From: Deinococcus aquatilis DSM 23025
Lineage (GTDB): Bacteria; Deinococcota; Deinococci; Deinococcales; Deinococcaceae
Direction: 5' to 3'
Length of the DNA: 30,366 bases
Assembly: GCF_000378445.1 (NCBI RefSeq)
Contig: NZ_KB899747.1
Location: forward strand, 1 to 30,366
The notes below the pieces were generated by a model, which did no database searches, had not been told where the DNA came from, and saw only the letters and a program-made list of their open reading frames with translations. Shown here in pieces: positions 1 to 10,988 of this stretch (position 1 is its first letter; each line of letters opens with the position of its first letter). Position numbers and translations under genes: made by a program.

Positions 1-689
<689 letters not shown>

Positions 690-690
690 G

Positions 691-1501
691 CAACCGCACT
701 ACCCGCAGCACCCTCGACATTGTCAACAGCGACATTCGTCAGGCAGGTGAGCGGCTCAGCAGCGATTTCCCCGCCATTCAGATTACCCAGGACCTGAGTG
801 GAAACAGCGTGCTGACGCTGAGGCGCGGCCTGCTCGATTCGCCGCTGCCTGTGTGTGCGCCGCTGCCCAACGTCCTGGGCGCCTATGTCAATGCCAACAA
901 TCCAGCCGCCACAACTTTTGTAGGCGGCATCAGCAACCTGCCCACGGCCTGCACCACCGGGACCCAGGATCTCAGCCAATGGACAGCCCAGATTGCGGCA
1001 GGTGTGGTCAGCGGCTACGTCTTCGATACGGCAGATGGCCGGGGCAACCATGTCGTTCTGAGCGGAACCTCGACCACCGGAACCCCGCTCAAGACACAAC
1101 TGGTTCAGTTCAGTGGCCTGACCAGTAGCTTCAATCCCGTCAAAGCCAACGCCACTGCAACCGAACGCGATATCCGGCTCTACCTGATTGAAGAACGGCA
1201 ATACCTGGTCGTTGGAGGGAAGCTGATGCTGGGGGTCAACGGCAAGACTTCACAGGCCGCTACGCCGCGAGTGGTTTCCTTCAAGGCTGTGCCGTACCTA
1301 CAGGGCACTACGCCGACGATAGCCGCACTTCCCTTTCCGGGCGTAAACGCCTCTGGGAAACCCAAAAGTTGGAAAGATTTGGCCTATCTCGACCTCTCCA
1401 TCACCGTGACCGAAGGCAGTGGCAAAAACGCCGTTCAGCGAACGATCAGTCAGCGTCTGACACCTAGAAATACCAGCAGCGCCGAATCAGATTCCAATTG
1501 A
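691..1501 (+). pseudogene. PilW-like type IV pilin-related protein, 5' end removed by IS
   Basis: From 692 the frame reads NRTTRSTLDIVNSDIRQAGERL, the amphipathic helix that follows the membrane helix in PilW/minor pseudopilin proteins of type IV pili. About 265 more residues of Thr/Ser/Gly-rich beta-type sequence follow, with one Cys pair region (VCAPL and ACTTG). No prepilin peptidase site (G-F-x-x-x-E type) or N-terminal hydrophobic helix is present, because the IS4 element ends at 690 exactly where they should be. A longer open frame reading back into the IS from 461 is a fusion artefact. The stop TGA at 1499-1501 is 23 bases before the PilX-like start, so the two were one operon. As it stands the fragment should be non-functional unless the 5' half lies beyond the IS. 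Confidence 0.7.
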
Positions 1502-1524
1502 TCAACCGTTCACAGGGAGACGTG

Positions 1525-3354
1525 ATGAATACACAGACATCGATTCGGACGCAGGGGTTAGCCCTGGTCACCGCCCTGATCTTCATGGTGGTCATGCTGG
1601 CCGTGCTGACTGCCTACCTGACCATGACGACCACCGAACTGAAAACCAACAACATCAGCCAGAACGGGGTAGAAGGCTTTTACGCTGCCGAAGGTGGCCT
1701 GAATATGCGGGCCGAACAGGTGCGGAATATTTTTAAAGGCTATCTCCGTCCAGTCGGAACTGCGCCTTCTACAGCAGGTGGCGCTCTGCCCTGCGTGGGA
1801 ACCAATGTGGGCAGCGGCGATATGAGGTGCATCGCTTACACCCTCAATGGACGCACCGTCAATACCTATATGGTGGACGTTACCAACTACATTTCAGGCA
1901 ACCCTGAAAGCGGTACGGTCGGCCCCGGCGACATTTATGCGGGCCTGAATTACGCTCAGTATGCCTACACAGTGAAGAGTGAAGCCCTCAGCAGCACTGG
2001 CAAGCGCGAAGCCGTACTGGAAATGAAGTTCCAATCCAGATTGGTCCCGTTGTTCCAATTTGCAGCGTTTTATGATGACGACTTAGAGTTTCATCCAGGC
2101 GAGGATATGAGTTTGAATGGGCGCGTACATACCAACGGTAGCCTCTATCTGAATGCAGAAAGCGGCAGAACACTGAGTGTTACAGGAAAGACGACGGCCG
2201 CCAACCAGATCGGGCGTTATGGCAAAGACGGGCGTGGGTGCAGCGGGATTGTCACTTTTTACACCATACCTATGGCCTGTAATGGTACATCTGAAATCAC
2301 TACGGCCCAGCTGATTCCCTTTAATAAAAACGTATTGTCCCATCAGCAGAAACTGACGGTTCCACTGATGAGCAGCCTTGCTCCAGATCCCACGGGTGCC
2401 AATAACAGCGAACTGTGGAGCCGCGCCGATGTCCGGATTGTAGCCACAGCTGTTGCTGTGACAGTAAACCCCACAGGCTTCGTTCTGAGTGTGGTCAACG
2501 CTGACGACTCGCCGAATACTGCCGCCACAGCTGCCCTTCAAACCTATAATTCTGCCAATCCCCTTAACCCAGCCGTCGTTGTGCGCCCCAGAACCTTCTG
2601 GGACAACCGGGAAGGCAAACTCATGACCCTGATAGACGTTAATCAACAGCGCCTGATGGATGCTATAGAAAGTGGTGCAGGAGCGTTCAAGGACAGCAGC
2701 GGGAACACCCTACATGTCAACGACACGACTGGTGGAGGGCTTGCCATTCATTTCAGTTTCAGAGATGGCAACCCGGCAACCAATGGTTCCACGCTGTATG
2801 CAACCAACTATGGTGTGAGGATCAGAAACGCCGCTCGTCTGGGAACAACAAACGGGCTTCCACAACTCAAGGGCTTGACTATCATTACGAACCAATCTCT
2901 CTACACGCAGGGTGACTACAATACTGGAGGATCCAGTGGAGCCACCGCCAAGCGCCCAGCTGCACTGATTGCCGATGCCATCAACATTCTGAGCAATGCA
3001 GCCACGGGCGAAATTGTCCAATCAGGTAGTACTCCTGAAGCTTCCCCCACCACCGTGAATGCAGCCTTTCTCTCTGGAATAGATGAAACCAAATCGGGAG
3101 CCTACAACGGCGGTCTTCAAAATTATCCACGCCTGCATGAAACTTGGGGATCGTCAAGAACCTTCACTTACAAGGGAAGCTTCGTAAGCCTCGGCAATAG
3201 CTTGCATGTCCAGGGCAAACAGGGGAGTGCCCGCTACTCAGCTCCGAAGCGCGACTTCAGCTACGACACTGATTTCAACGACGCCAACAATCTTCCGCCC
3301 CTGACGCCCCGTTTCGTCTACCTGCGCCAACTCCTGTTTGCAAGGTCGTGGTAA
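1525..3354 (+). CDS. PilX-like pilus assembly protein
   Basis: A 609-residue protein with an N-terminal membrane helix at about residues 11-33 (QGLALVTALIFMVVMLAVL...). The AAEGG motif follows at about 60, the arrangement typical of PilX N-terminal domain proteins that act with type IV pilins. The rest is a large Thr/Asn/Gly-rich extracytoplasmic region that I do not recognise. ATG 1525 is chosen because AGGGAG lies about 8 bases upstream; an in-frame GTG at 1522 is an alternative. The gene follows the disrupted PilW-like gene by 23 bases. Its usual promoter was probably upstream of the IS insertion, so expression may now depend on read-through from the IS. A hairpin with a T-rich tail follows 43 bases after the stop. 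The family call rests on N-terminal architecture and neighbours. Confidence 0.7.
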   Translation: MNTQTSIRTQGLALVTALIFMVVMLAVLTAYLTMTTTELKTNNISQNGVEGFYAAEGGLNMRAEQVRNIFKGYLRPVGTAPSTAGGALPCVGTNVGSGDMRCIAYTLNGRTVNTYMVDVTNYISGNPESGTVGPGDIYAGLNYAQYAYTVKSEALSSTGKREAVLEMKFQSRLVPLFQFAAFYDDDLEFHPGEDMSLNGRVHTNGSLYLNAESGRTLSVTGKTTAANQIGRYGKDGRGCSGIVTFYTIPMACNGTSEITTAQLIPFNKNVLSHQQKLTVPLMSSLAPDPTGANNSELWSRADVRIVATAVAVTVNPTGFVLSVVNADDSPNTAATAALQTYNSANPLNPAVVVRPRTFWDNREGKLMTLIDVNQQRLMDAIESGAGAFKDSSGNTLHVNDTTGGGLAIHFSFRDGNPATNGSTLYATNYGVRIRNAARLGTTNGLPQLKGLTIITNQSLYTQGDYNTGGSSGATAKRPAALIADAINILSNAATGEIVQSGSTPEASPTTVNAAFLSGIDETKSGAYNGGLQNYPRLHETWGSSRTFTYKGSFVSLGNSLHVQGKQGSARYSAPKRDFSYDTDFNDANNLPPLTPRFVYLRQLLFARSW

Positions 3355-3397
3355 CACAAGGTCGGTGACCCTGATTACTTGACACAAAGCAGCAGAG

Positions 3398-3425
3398 AGC
3401 GCCCTTAATTGAGGGCACTTTCTGT
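3398..3425 (+). terminator. Probable terminator after the PilX-like gene
   Basis: AGCGCCCT and AGGGCACT pair over 8 positions with one mismatch around a TTAATTG-type loop, and are followed by TTTCT. It sits just downstream of the only plus-strand gene here. The stem is short, so this is a moderate call. Confidence 0.5.
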
Positions 3426-3594
3426 TGGGAAAAACCGCTTACATCACTGAAAATACCGCCTGACTCTACCAAAGCACCCTACCTTGTGAGGGATCTCAAG
3501 ATTGGCCTCAGCCGTTCGGTAGACCCTGAACCACACAGCGGAGAACATAGGCCATCAGGACAAAGCTCAGGTGTCAGGACGGCACAGAACCGCC
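3426..3594 (-). other. Gene-free stretch, possible transposase remnant
   Basis: No intact gene is seen. On the minus strand, 3508-3573 reads HLSFVLMAYVLRCVVQG... between two stops. This resembles the hydrophobic C-terminal tail often seen in transposases but is too short to assign. It may be a scar of a decayed IS between the pilus genes and the sugar locus. Confidence 0.25.
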
Positions 3595-5937
3595 TTACTG
3601 AGCAGTTGGAGTGAACTGCACGTTATCGAGGAACATCTTGCCAGCGTAGTTGCTCTCGACATCCGCCACAATCAGGTTGATCTTTCCAAGAGCGGTCTCC
3701 GGCGTGAGGGCCTTGTCGAACTTGTTCAAATCGAACCGGATGGGGAAGTGATACAGTCCGTCACTCGTTTTTGGCCTGCTGGCCAGATCAGTCAGTGGAA
3801 GACTCACCGGCTCCTGGGCCTGCGCCCAGTACCCCAGGCTGGGAGGACCGAAAGAGAGGTTGACCGAGAGTGCTCCACGGTTGCCTCGCCCTTCTTCCGG
3901 CTTCAGGTAGAGGTCGAACACGAGGAAATTATTACTCCCTCGCGTCAGAGTGGGTGTATCGAGGACAAGGCGCGGTGCCGAAGCCCAGTTGTCGGTGGGC
4001 TTGACGTCGGGGTACATGACCTCCCAGGTGAGGGCATTCGAGCCGTTGGCTTCCCCGAGCGTCAGTGCGCCCTTGACACCTGAAGCAGCGTCCCACGCCC
4101 AGCCCTGGCGGGTGCCGTCCTCAAAGGTCGAAGGAAGCGTCGCCTGACCCAGCGGCGCATGATCGACAGGCTGCTCAGAGGCTGTCCGGTTACCTGAAAA
4201 GGAGATGTTGTCGAGCCAGATGGTAGTTGTATTCTGCGTGCCCACGAACAGGATGACATTCGTGAGGATGCTGCCCTTCAAATCTGTGTCGCTGGCTATG
4301 GCAGCAAAATTCGGAGAATCCTCTGCTGTCATGGTCAGGGTCGCCCTGTAAAGCCCGTTGGCCTGCTGAACGAACTTGTCTGCCGTGACCTGAACGGCCC
4401 GTTTAGGATTGGCCCAGCCGTGCGTGGCGCTCTGCGGAATGGCCGCGATAGACACGGTGGCGGGTACGGCGGCCAGCACGTCCATGCTCAACGTTTTTGC
4501 TCCATACAGGTTGGGGTGGGCAGAGGAGCCGTCGGCGGAGAGACGCACATTGGCCCAGTAATTGCCCTCCGACACGTCAGTGCTGGCGGCCAAGCCATCG
4601 ACCTTCAGGGCACCGTTCTCGTTGCTGACGGTAGCCGTCTTGACCGGGCTGTCACTATTTACACCGAAGCCTTGAGCTGTCCCGTCGTCAAAATTCCAGA
4701 CCGTTTCTATAAACGCTGTCCGGTCAATGGGTTGGTAAGCAATTCCCTTGATCCGGGCACGAACATACTCGCCGGAGACACTCAGTTCCTGCGGTGCCCA
4801 GAGTTGATCGGTGCCTGGATCAAGATTAGTGGCTGCGCTCTTGCCGAGTTCGTAGGGATTGAAGGACGCCGATGTTTCGTTCTTGTTTGTGAGGGACCAG
4901 TTGATCCAACTGATGTTGTATTTGTTCAGGAAATCCAGCCACATGTCCGCTTCTTGAAGGTAAGGCCCATTGTTGCCGCTGGCCTCGCTTGACCCCCACT
5001 CGCTGACAAAGACAGGAACTCCATGCTGGAGAGCGTATTTAACGTTGCTCATGACGTTGGTACGGTCCGTCACATCATTGGAGGCCTGATGCGTTCCGGA
5101 ATAAAAGTGTGCCGTGTAGACCGTGTTGGCATCCTGAATGCGGTTGTCGGCAGCCAGATCGGGGCGCTGCGTCCAGTTGGGACTGCCCACCAGCACGATG
5201 TTCTGGTTGCCTGTATCCCGCAGCATCCTGATGATCGGCTCCGCGTAGGCTTTCACGGACGCCCAGCCCGCAGTGTCGTTTGTTACGCCCAGCGGATTGG
5301 GGTTCGGCTCGTTCGCCACTTCGTAGATGATGTGACTGTTGTTCGGGTACTTCTGGGAAATCTCGCGGAAGAACGCCAGCGGATTGGCCTTGGTATAGAG
5401 ATCTGCATTGGGATCACCCGGCGCGTGGACATGCCAGTCCACAATCACGTACAGGTCGTTCGCGATGGCGTAGTCGATGCCCTCAAGGACCCGCTGTTTG
5501 AGTTGTGGATTCGTCGCGTATCCACCCTCGCCGACGTACATGGCAAGGCGAATCACGTTCGCACCCCAATCGTCGGCAAGCGCTCCAAAAGCGTTGTCGT
5601 TGATGATCTCTGGGAACCACTGGAGGCCGTGCGTGCTCATCCCCCGCAGTTGAACAGGCTTGCCCTGGGAATCGACGAGCGTTGCCATGCAGTTGAGCAT
5701 CCCCACCCTCAGCGCACCTGCTGCCGACGGCTTTCTGCCACTGCCGCCGATAAGGTTCGTGTAGACGACCTCCGACGCGGTGGGCGAATACGCCCCGGCA
5801 GGAGCTTCAGGAAGTGGTGACAGCGTTGGGCCGGAGGCGCAATTTTCCATCGGCAGTTGGGCCTGGGTTGCGCATCCGGAGAACAGCAGTCCGGTCAAGA
5901 CCATCATGAACGGGAAAGTGGGTGTTCTGCTGGTCAT
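3595..5937 (-). CDS. GH5 endoglucanase lipoprotein with two C-terminal binding modules
   Basis: A 780-residue enzyme expected to cut beta-1,4-glucans such as cellulose or mixed-linkage glucan outside the cell. ATG 5937 has AGGAGG 7 bases upstream, better than an in-frame ATG at 5955. The N-terminus is a lipoprotein signal with lipobox LFSGC (Cys22), so the protein is probably anchored at the cell surface. The GH5 domain covers about residues 85-370: LRGMSTHGLQW, the acid/base Glu210 in NEP, HFYSG, and the nucleophile Glu313 in SEWG. Two beta-sandwich modules beginning WNFDDGTAQGF and STFEDGTRQGW follow (about 400-580 and 595-780). The second resembles CBM17/28 modules of alkaline endoglucanases. 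The gene follows the GH1 gene in the same direction after a 217-base gap that holds a strong hairpin. Exact substrate is inferred. Confidence 0.88.
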   Translation of the reverse strand: MTSRTPTFPFMMVLTGLLFSGCATQAQLPMENCASGPTLSPLPEAPAGAYSPTASEVVYTNLIGGSGRKPSAAGALRVGMLNCMATLVDSQGKPVQLRGMSTHGLQWFPEIINDNAFGALADDWGANVIRLAMYVGEGGYATNPQLKQRVLEGIDYAIANDLYVIVDWHVHAPGDPNADLYTKANPLAFFREISQKYPNNSHIIYEVANEPNPNPLGVTNDTAGWASVKAYAEPIIRMLRDTGNQNIVLVGSPNWTQRPDLAADNRIQDANTVYTAHFYSGTHQASNDVTDRTNVMSNVKYALQHGVPVFVSEWGSSEASGNNGPYLQEADMWLDFLNKYNISWINWSLTNKNETSASFNPYELGKSAATNLDPGTDQLWAPQELSVSGEYVRARIKGIAYQPIDRTAFIETVWNFDDGTAQGFGVNSDSPVKTATVSNENGALKVDGLAASTDVSEGNYWANVRLSADGSSAHPNLYGAKTLSMDVLAAVPATVSIAAIPQSATHGWANPKRAVQVTADKFVQQANGLYRATLTMTAEDSPNFAAIASDTDLKGSILTNVILFVGTQNTTTIWLDNISFSGNRTASEQPVDHAPLGQATLPSTFEDGTRQGWAWDAASGVKGALTLGEANGSNALTWEVMYPDVKPTDNWASAPRLVLDTPTLTRGSNNFLVFDLYLKPEEGRGNRGALSVNLSFGPPSLGYWAQAQEPVSLPLTDLASRPKTSDGLYHFPIRFDLNKFDKALTPETALGKINLIVADVESNYAGKMFLDNVQFTPTAQ

Positions 5938-6046
5938 GTCAAGCCTCCTGAACATAGAGGTAAAGGTGAGAGGAGGAAAGGTCTGGAAAGGACGGCTGAG
6001 GAGACGCTCTGAGCTTTGCTTCCTCGGCTGTCCTGTTCACCGCATA

Positions 6047-6095
6047 CGCCGCTCCCCTCAGCATTTTTCCTTCCTTATTGCTGAGGGGAGCGGCG
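6047..6095 (-). terminator. 17-bp perfect hairpin between GH1 and GH5 genes
   Basis: CGCCGCTCCCCTCAGCA (6047-6063) pairs perfectly with 6079-6095 around a 15-base pyrimidine-rich loop. It lies 59 bases beyond the GH1 stop. No T-run follows on the minus strand, so it may be a terminator of weak type or an mRNA 3'-end protector that uncouples GH5 expression from the transport operon. Confidence 0.6.
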
Positions 6096-6153
6096 CAGCA
6101 GGCACCAACAAAATGCCGTTATCCGAGATTCAATTCGCAGTGGAGCAGTTGGG

Positions 6154-7500
6154 CTAGCCCAGGAATCCCTGATACCACTTGGCGCTGTCTTTGAGCGTCC
6201 GTGTCTGGGTCTCGTAATCCACGTACACCAGCCCGAAACGCTTGCCGTAGCCGTAGGCCCACTCAAAGTTGTCCATCAGGCTCCAGGCAAAGTAGCCGCG
6301 CACATTTACGCCTGCTGTGATGGCTTCACGCACGGCATTCAGGTGTTGTTGCAGGTACTCCACGCGGGCGGCGTCATGAATCTGGCCGTCGGTGCCGAGC
6401 TGGTCAGGGTAAGCCGCGCCGTTTTCGGTGATCAGCAGGGGCGGCAGGTTGGAATAACTGTGGTGCAGGCGCAGAAGCAGGTCTGTGAGGCCCTGGGGAT
6501 ACACTTCCCAGCCCATGTCGGTATAGGTGGCTCCCTGCGGCTTGCGGCCCGCTGCACTGACGAAGGTGCGCGAGTAGTAGTTGACGCCCAGGAAATCCAT
6601 TGGGGCCTGCATGATCTCCAGATCGCCTTCCTTCACGTCCGGTACATCGGCTCCGTAGTGTATCCAGATGTCGTGTGGGTACTGGCCGCGCAGCACGGGA
6701 TCCAGAAACCAGCGGTTGAAGGTGCCGTCGGCCAGCTGAACCCCCGGCAGATCGTCGGGAGTGTCGCTGTAGGCCGAATCCAGATTCAGCACCAGGCCCA
6801 GTTCGGCCCCCAGGTTCAGCGCCCGCATCTGCTGCATTGCCAGTCCGTGTCCCAGCAGCAGGTGGTGGGCCGCAGCCAGAGCAGCGGGGCGGCTGTTCCA
6901 GCCGGGGGCGTGTTCACCGATCTGGTAGCTGAGAATGCTGCTGCACCAGGGTTCGTTCAGCGTGGCAATACTCTTGACTTTTGGCCCCAGGCGCTCGGCC
7001 ACGATTCGGGCGTATTCGGCAAAGTGGTAGGCGGTGTCCCGGTGTGTCCAGCCGCCCGCATCCTGCAGGGCCTGAGGCAGATCCCAGTGGTACAGAGTCA
7101 GGTGAGGCTCCAGGCCGCGCTCGATCAGGCCGTCAACCAGACGCTCATAGAAGGCCAGTCCCTCCTCGTTGGCGGGACCGGTGCCGCTGGGCTGAATGCG
7201 CGGCCACGCCACACTGAACCGGTAGGCCGATACGTTCAGGCGGGCAATCAGGTCAAGGTCTTCTTCCAGACGGTGGTAATGGTCGCACGCCACATCGCCG
7301 TTGCTGCCGTCCCGGATTCGGCCCGGTTCACGGCAGAAGGTATCCCAGATGCTCGGCCCGCGCCCGCCTTCCTGCGTGGCTCCCTCGATCTGAAAAGAGG
7401 AGGTCGCCACACCGAAGGTGAACTGCGCCGGAAAATCGGTGCGAACAAGGTCGGTCACTTTGGCTTCAGGGGGGGTAACAGTCTGTGGAAAGGTGGTCAT
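6154..7500 (-). CDS. GH1 family beta-glucosidase
   Basis: A 448-residue cytoplasmic enzyme (no signal peptide) that should hydrolyse cellobiose and short beta-glucosides to glucose. GH1 signatures are complete: FTFGVATSSFQIEGA near the N-terminus, acid/base Glu183 in TLNEPW, NYYSR, nucleophile Glu359 in ITENGA, and SLMDNFEWAYGY for sugar binding. Length is normal for the family. ATG 7500 is chosen because GGAG lies about 6 bases upstream and the family N-terminus begins soon after; 24 extra codons upstream look non-coding. It follows the second permease by 178 bases, with a hairpin between, and belongs to the LacI-controlled sugar locus. It pairs functionally with the extracellular GH5 enzyme: oligosaccharides released outside are imported and cut here. 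Confidence 0.95.
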   Translation of the reverse strand: MTTFPQTVTPPEAKVTDLVRTDFPAQFTFGVATSSFQIEGATQEGGRGPSIWDTFCREPGRIRDGSNGDVACDHYHRLEEDLDLIARLNVSAYRFSVAWPRIQPSGTGPANEEGLAFYERLVDGLIERGLEPHLTLYHWDLPQALQDAGGWTHRDTAYHFAEYARIVAERLGPKVKSIATLNEPWCSSILSYQIGEHAPGWNSRPAALAAAHHLLLGHGLAMQQMRALNLGAELGLVLNLDSAYSDTPDDLPGVQLADGTFNRWFLDPVLRGQYPHDIWIHYGADVPDVKEGDLEIMQAPMDFLGVNYYSRTFVSAAGRKPQGATYTDMGWEVYPQGLTDLLLRLHHSYSNLPPLLITENGAAYPDQLGTDGQIHDAARVEYLQQHLNAVREAITAGVNVRGYFAWSLMDNFEWAYGYGKRFGLVYVDYETQTRTLKDSAKWYQGFLG

Positions 7501-7554
7501 AGAAACTCCAGAAAGGGAAAGGAAGGAAGAAGAAAAGACGTGTCCCATACGGAT

Positions 7555-7592
7555 CCCGATTGAAAGCACCATCGTTGTGCTTTCAATCCGGG
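7555..7592 (-). terminator. Hairpin between permease and GH1 genes
   Basis: ATTGAAAGCAC (7559-7569) pairs perfectly with 7577-7587 around a 7-base loop. CCCG/CGGG extend the stem by 4 pairs past a one-base bulge. On the minus strand it precedes a pyrimidine-rich run 20 to 30 bases later in the GH1 leader. It could be an internal attenuator or an RNA-processing site. The rest of the 7501-7678 gap shows no gene. Confidence 0.5.
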
Positions 7593-7678
7593 CACAGCGG
7601 CGAGTAAGAGGATGGGGTGCGCGGATGGAGCCTAAAGCGGCGCTTTCCCGGTGGTGGCGGAATGAAGCGGAATCCAGA

Positions 7679-8557
7679 TCAGCCCTTGATCGCGCCGCTG
7701 GTCAGGCCGTCGATCAGGCGGCGGCTGGCAATCGCAAACAGGATCAGCAGGGGCAGCACTGTCAGGGCCACACCGCACATCAGCGCCCCCCAGTCGGTGT
7801 TGGCGATGCCTTGCAGGGTTCTCAGTGCCAGCGGAGCCGTGTAGGTGTCGGCGCTCCGGAAGATGATGAGCGGCCCCAGAAAGCTGTTCCAGGATTGGAC
7901 GAACGTGACCAGACCCAGCGTGGCCAGAGCAGGCGCAGACAGCGGCGCAATGATTCGGCGGAAAATACCGAATTCGCTGCATCCGTCAATCCGGGCGGCC
8001 TCCACCAGTTCGACGGGAATGGCCGTACCTATGTACTGACGCATCAGGAAAATCCCGAAGGCGCTGGCCATGCCCGGAACCCACAGCGCACGCGGCGTGT
8101 CGATCCAGCCGAGGGCCTGCATGATCAGGGCAAACGGCACGATGTTCAGGGTGCTCGGAATCAGCAGGGTGGCCAGCAGGAGATTGAACAGCGCCGCTTT
8201 GCCCTTGAAGGAGTACATGGCAAAGGCGTAACCGCCCAGGGTGCAGAAGAACAGGGTGGTGACGGTGGTGAGGGTCGCCAGATACAGACTGTTCCAGAGG
8301 TTACGCCAGAACGGAGTGCGTTCCAGCAGGCTGCTGTAGTTGGCTTCCAGATTGCTGCCGAACCACATAGGAGGCGGCAACGAGAAGATGTCCTGCCGGG
8401 CATGGGTGGCAAACACGAACATGAAATAGAACGGCAGCAGGGTCAGGATGCCGCCCAGCACCAGCAGCAAGATCGCGGCGGCGCGGCTGAGGGGCTTGGT
8501 GCCGCGTGCGGAACGGCGGGGACGTGCAGCGGGAGCAGCCAGAGGAGTAGAAGTCAT
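7679..8557 (-). CDS. Sugar ABC transporter permease (MalG type)
   Basis: A 292-residue inner-membrane subunit of a carbohydrate ABC importer (CUT1 type). About six hydrophobic helices are visible, starting ILLLVLGGILTLLPFYFMFVF. The cytoplasmic EAA loop that contacts the ATPase is EAARIDGCSEFGIFRRIIAP. The family-typical C-terminus ends ASRRLIDGLTSGAIKG, matching the conserved ending of MalG-like proteins. ATG 8557 is chosen because GGAAGGA lies 6 bases upstream and the ATG follows the stop of the first permease by a single base, so the two are translationally coupled. The first 20 residues are an Ala/Arg-rich cytoplasmic tail. No ATP-binding subunit gene is present in the window, so the importer probably shares an MsmK/MalK-type ATPase encoded elsewhere. 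Confidence 0.93.
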   Translation of the reverse strand: MTSTPLAAPAARPRRSARGTKPLSRAAAILLLVLGGILTLLPFYFMFVFATHARQDIFSLPPPMWFGSNLEANYSSLLERTPFWRNLWNSLYLATLTTVTTLFFCTLGGYAFAMYSFKGKAALFNLLLATLLIPSTLNIVPFALIMQALGWIDTPRALWVPGMASAFGIFLMRQYIGTAIPVELVEAARIDGCSEFGIFRRIIAPLSAPALATLGLVTFVQSWNSFLGPLIIFRSADTYTAPLALRTLQGIANTDWGALMCGVALTVLPLLILFAIASRRLIDGLTSGAIKG

Positions 8558-8558
8558 A

Positions 8559-9527
8559 TCAGTCCTTCCCGGCCAGGCCACTGCGTCCAAAGATGCGGTT
8601 GTTGATCAGCGACAGTATGCCGATGACGGCAAACAGCAGCCAGGACATCGCGGCGGCCACGCCTGCATCCGAGTAGGAGTTGTAGGTGCGGAACATATAC
8701 ATGATGGTGGTCAGGCCCTGCTGGCCCGTGCCACCCGAGCCGTTGGTCAGCACAAAGGGTTCCTCGAACAACTGAAAGCCGCCGATCAGGGTCAGCGTGA
8801 CGGCCAGAAAGATGGTGGGGCGCAGCAGCGGCAGCGTAATAAAACGGAATTGTTGGGCGCGGGTGGCTCCGTCAATGCTGGCGGCCTCATAAATGTCACT
8901 GGGGATGGCCTGGAGTCCAGCCAAGTACAGCAGCACGTTCCAGCCCACGTAGCGCCACACCACGACCATGGCAATCGCGGGCTGCACGTACTGGACCTCG
9001 CCCAACCAGTTGATCTTTTCGGCAGGAAAGAGGCCGCCGATCAGGGGCAGATTATGCAGCGCGTTCAGGCCCGCGTTCAGCGCCCCGTATTGCCAGGAAA
9101 ACAGCGTAAAGAACACCACCGAGATGGCTACCACCGACGTGATGTAGGGCAGAAAGTACACAGCGGTGACCAGCGACTGCACCCGCTTCAGGCCCATATG
9201 AATGGCAAACGCCAGCGGCAGGGCAATCAGGTGCTGCGGCACGCCGCTTTCGACAGCCAGAATCGCCGTATTCCGGAGCGACTGCCAGAAGGTTGGGTCG
9301 GTCAGGTTGTCGGAGAAGTTGCGCAGGCCCACAAATTTCATGTCGCCCAGGCCGCTGCCGGGTTGCCAGTTGTGCACCGACAGGTAAGCGTTGAACAGGA
9401 TGGGGAAGAGGCTGAAAGCAAAGAACAGCAGGAAGAACGGGCTGATGAAGATGTAGGGCGCATATCGCCGCTGAAACTTGTCCCAGCCACTGCTGACCTG
9501 CTGGGGTATAGACGGGGTGGCGGTCAT
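8559..9527 (-). CDS. Sugar ABC transporter permease (MalF type)
   Basis: A 322-residue membrane subunit paired with the MalG-type permease. A first helix (YIFISPFFLLFFAFSLFPILF) is followed by five more, and the EAA loop reads EAASIDGATRAQQFRFITLPLL. It has the common CUT1 architecture without the extra periplasmic domain of E. coli MalF. ATG 9527 has AGGAGG about 9 bases upstream. The gene lies 143 bases after the binding-protein gene, separated from it by a terminator-like hairpin that would keep permease mRNA lower than binding-protein mRNA, as is usual for such operons. Substrate is inferred from the flanking GH1 and GH5 genes as cello- or beta-gluco-oligosaccharide. Confidence 0.93.
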   Translation of the reverse strand: MTATPSIPQQVSSGWDKFQRRYAPYIFISPFFLLFFAFSLFPILFNAYLSVHNWQPGSGLGDMKFVGLRNFSDNLTDPTFWQSLRNTAILAVESGVPQHLIALPLAFAIHMGLKRVQSLVTAVYFLPYITSVVAISVVFFTLFSWQYGALNAGLNALHNLPLIGGLFPAEKINWLGEVQYVQPAIAMVVVWRYVGWNVLLYLAGLQAIPSDIYEAASIDGATRAQQFRFITLPLLRPTIFLAVTLTLIGGFQLFEEPFVLTNGSGGTGQQGLTTIMYMFRTYNSYSDAGVAAAMSWLLFAVIGILSLINNRIFGRSGLAGKD

Positions 9528-9557
9528 CCGGTGGGCCTCCTGAACAGGGCAGGTAAG

Positions 9558-9603
9558 AAAGAGAGCGTCTGGGGCAGCGGCTTGTGGTCACCGCCCCAGA
9601 CGC
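9558..9603 (-). terminator. Terminator-like hairpin between binding protein and permeases
   Basis: GCGTCTGGGGC (9565-9575) pairs perfectly with 9593-9603 around a 17-base loop. On the minus strand it is followed directly by CTCTTTCTT, a U-rich tail. Partial termination here would give high binding-protein and lower permease expression. Confidence 0.7.
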
Positions 9604-9670
9604 GCATGGTTCAAATGCGGCGGGTTGATCTAGAGATCAGTCTGGTACAGATCAGGACTGAGGGCGGGCC

Positions 9671-10927
<1,257 letters not shown>

Positions 10928-10974
10928 GGAAGACCTCCAGGGTCAGAGAAGAAGGCAAGACGATAAAAAATCAC

Positions 10975-10988
10975 AGAAAACGTTTTCT
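10975..10988. promoter_or_regulatory. LacI-family operator O1
   Basis: AGAAAACGTTTTCT is a perfect 14-base palindrome with the central CG of LacI/GalR operators, 48 bases upstream of the binding-protein start. It is the best of three copies between the divergent genes. Confidence 0.85.

Noticed and set aside
6343..7563. Long plus-strand open frame opposite the GH1 gene
   Set aside because: It is the antisense shadow of a gene with complete GH1 motifs; no ribosome-binding site or family pattern.
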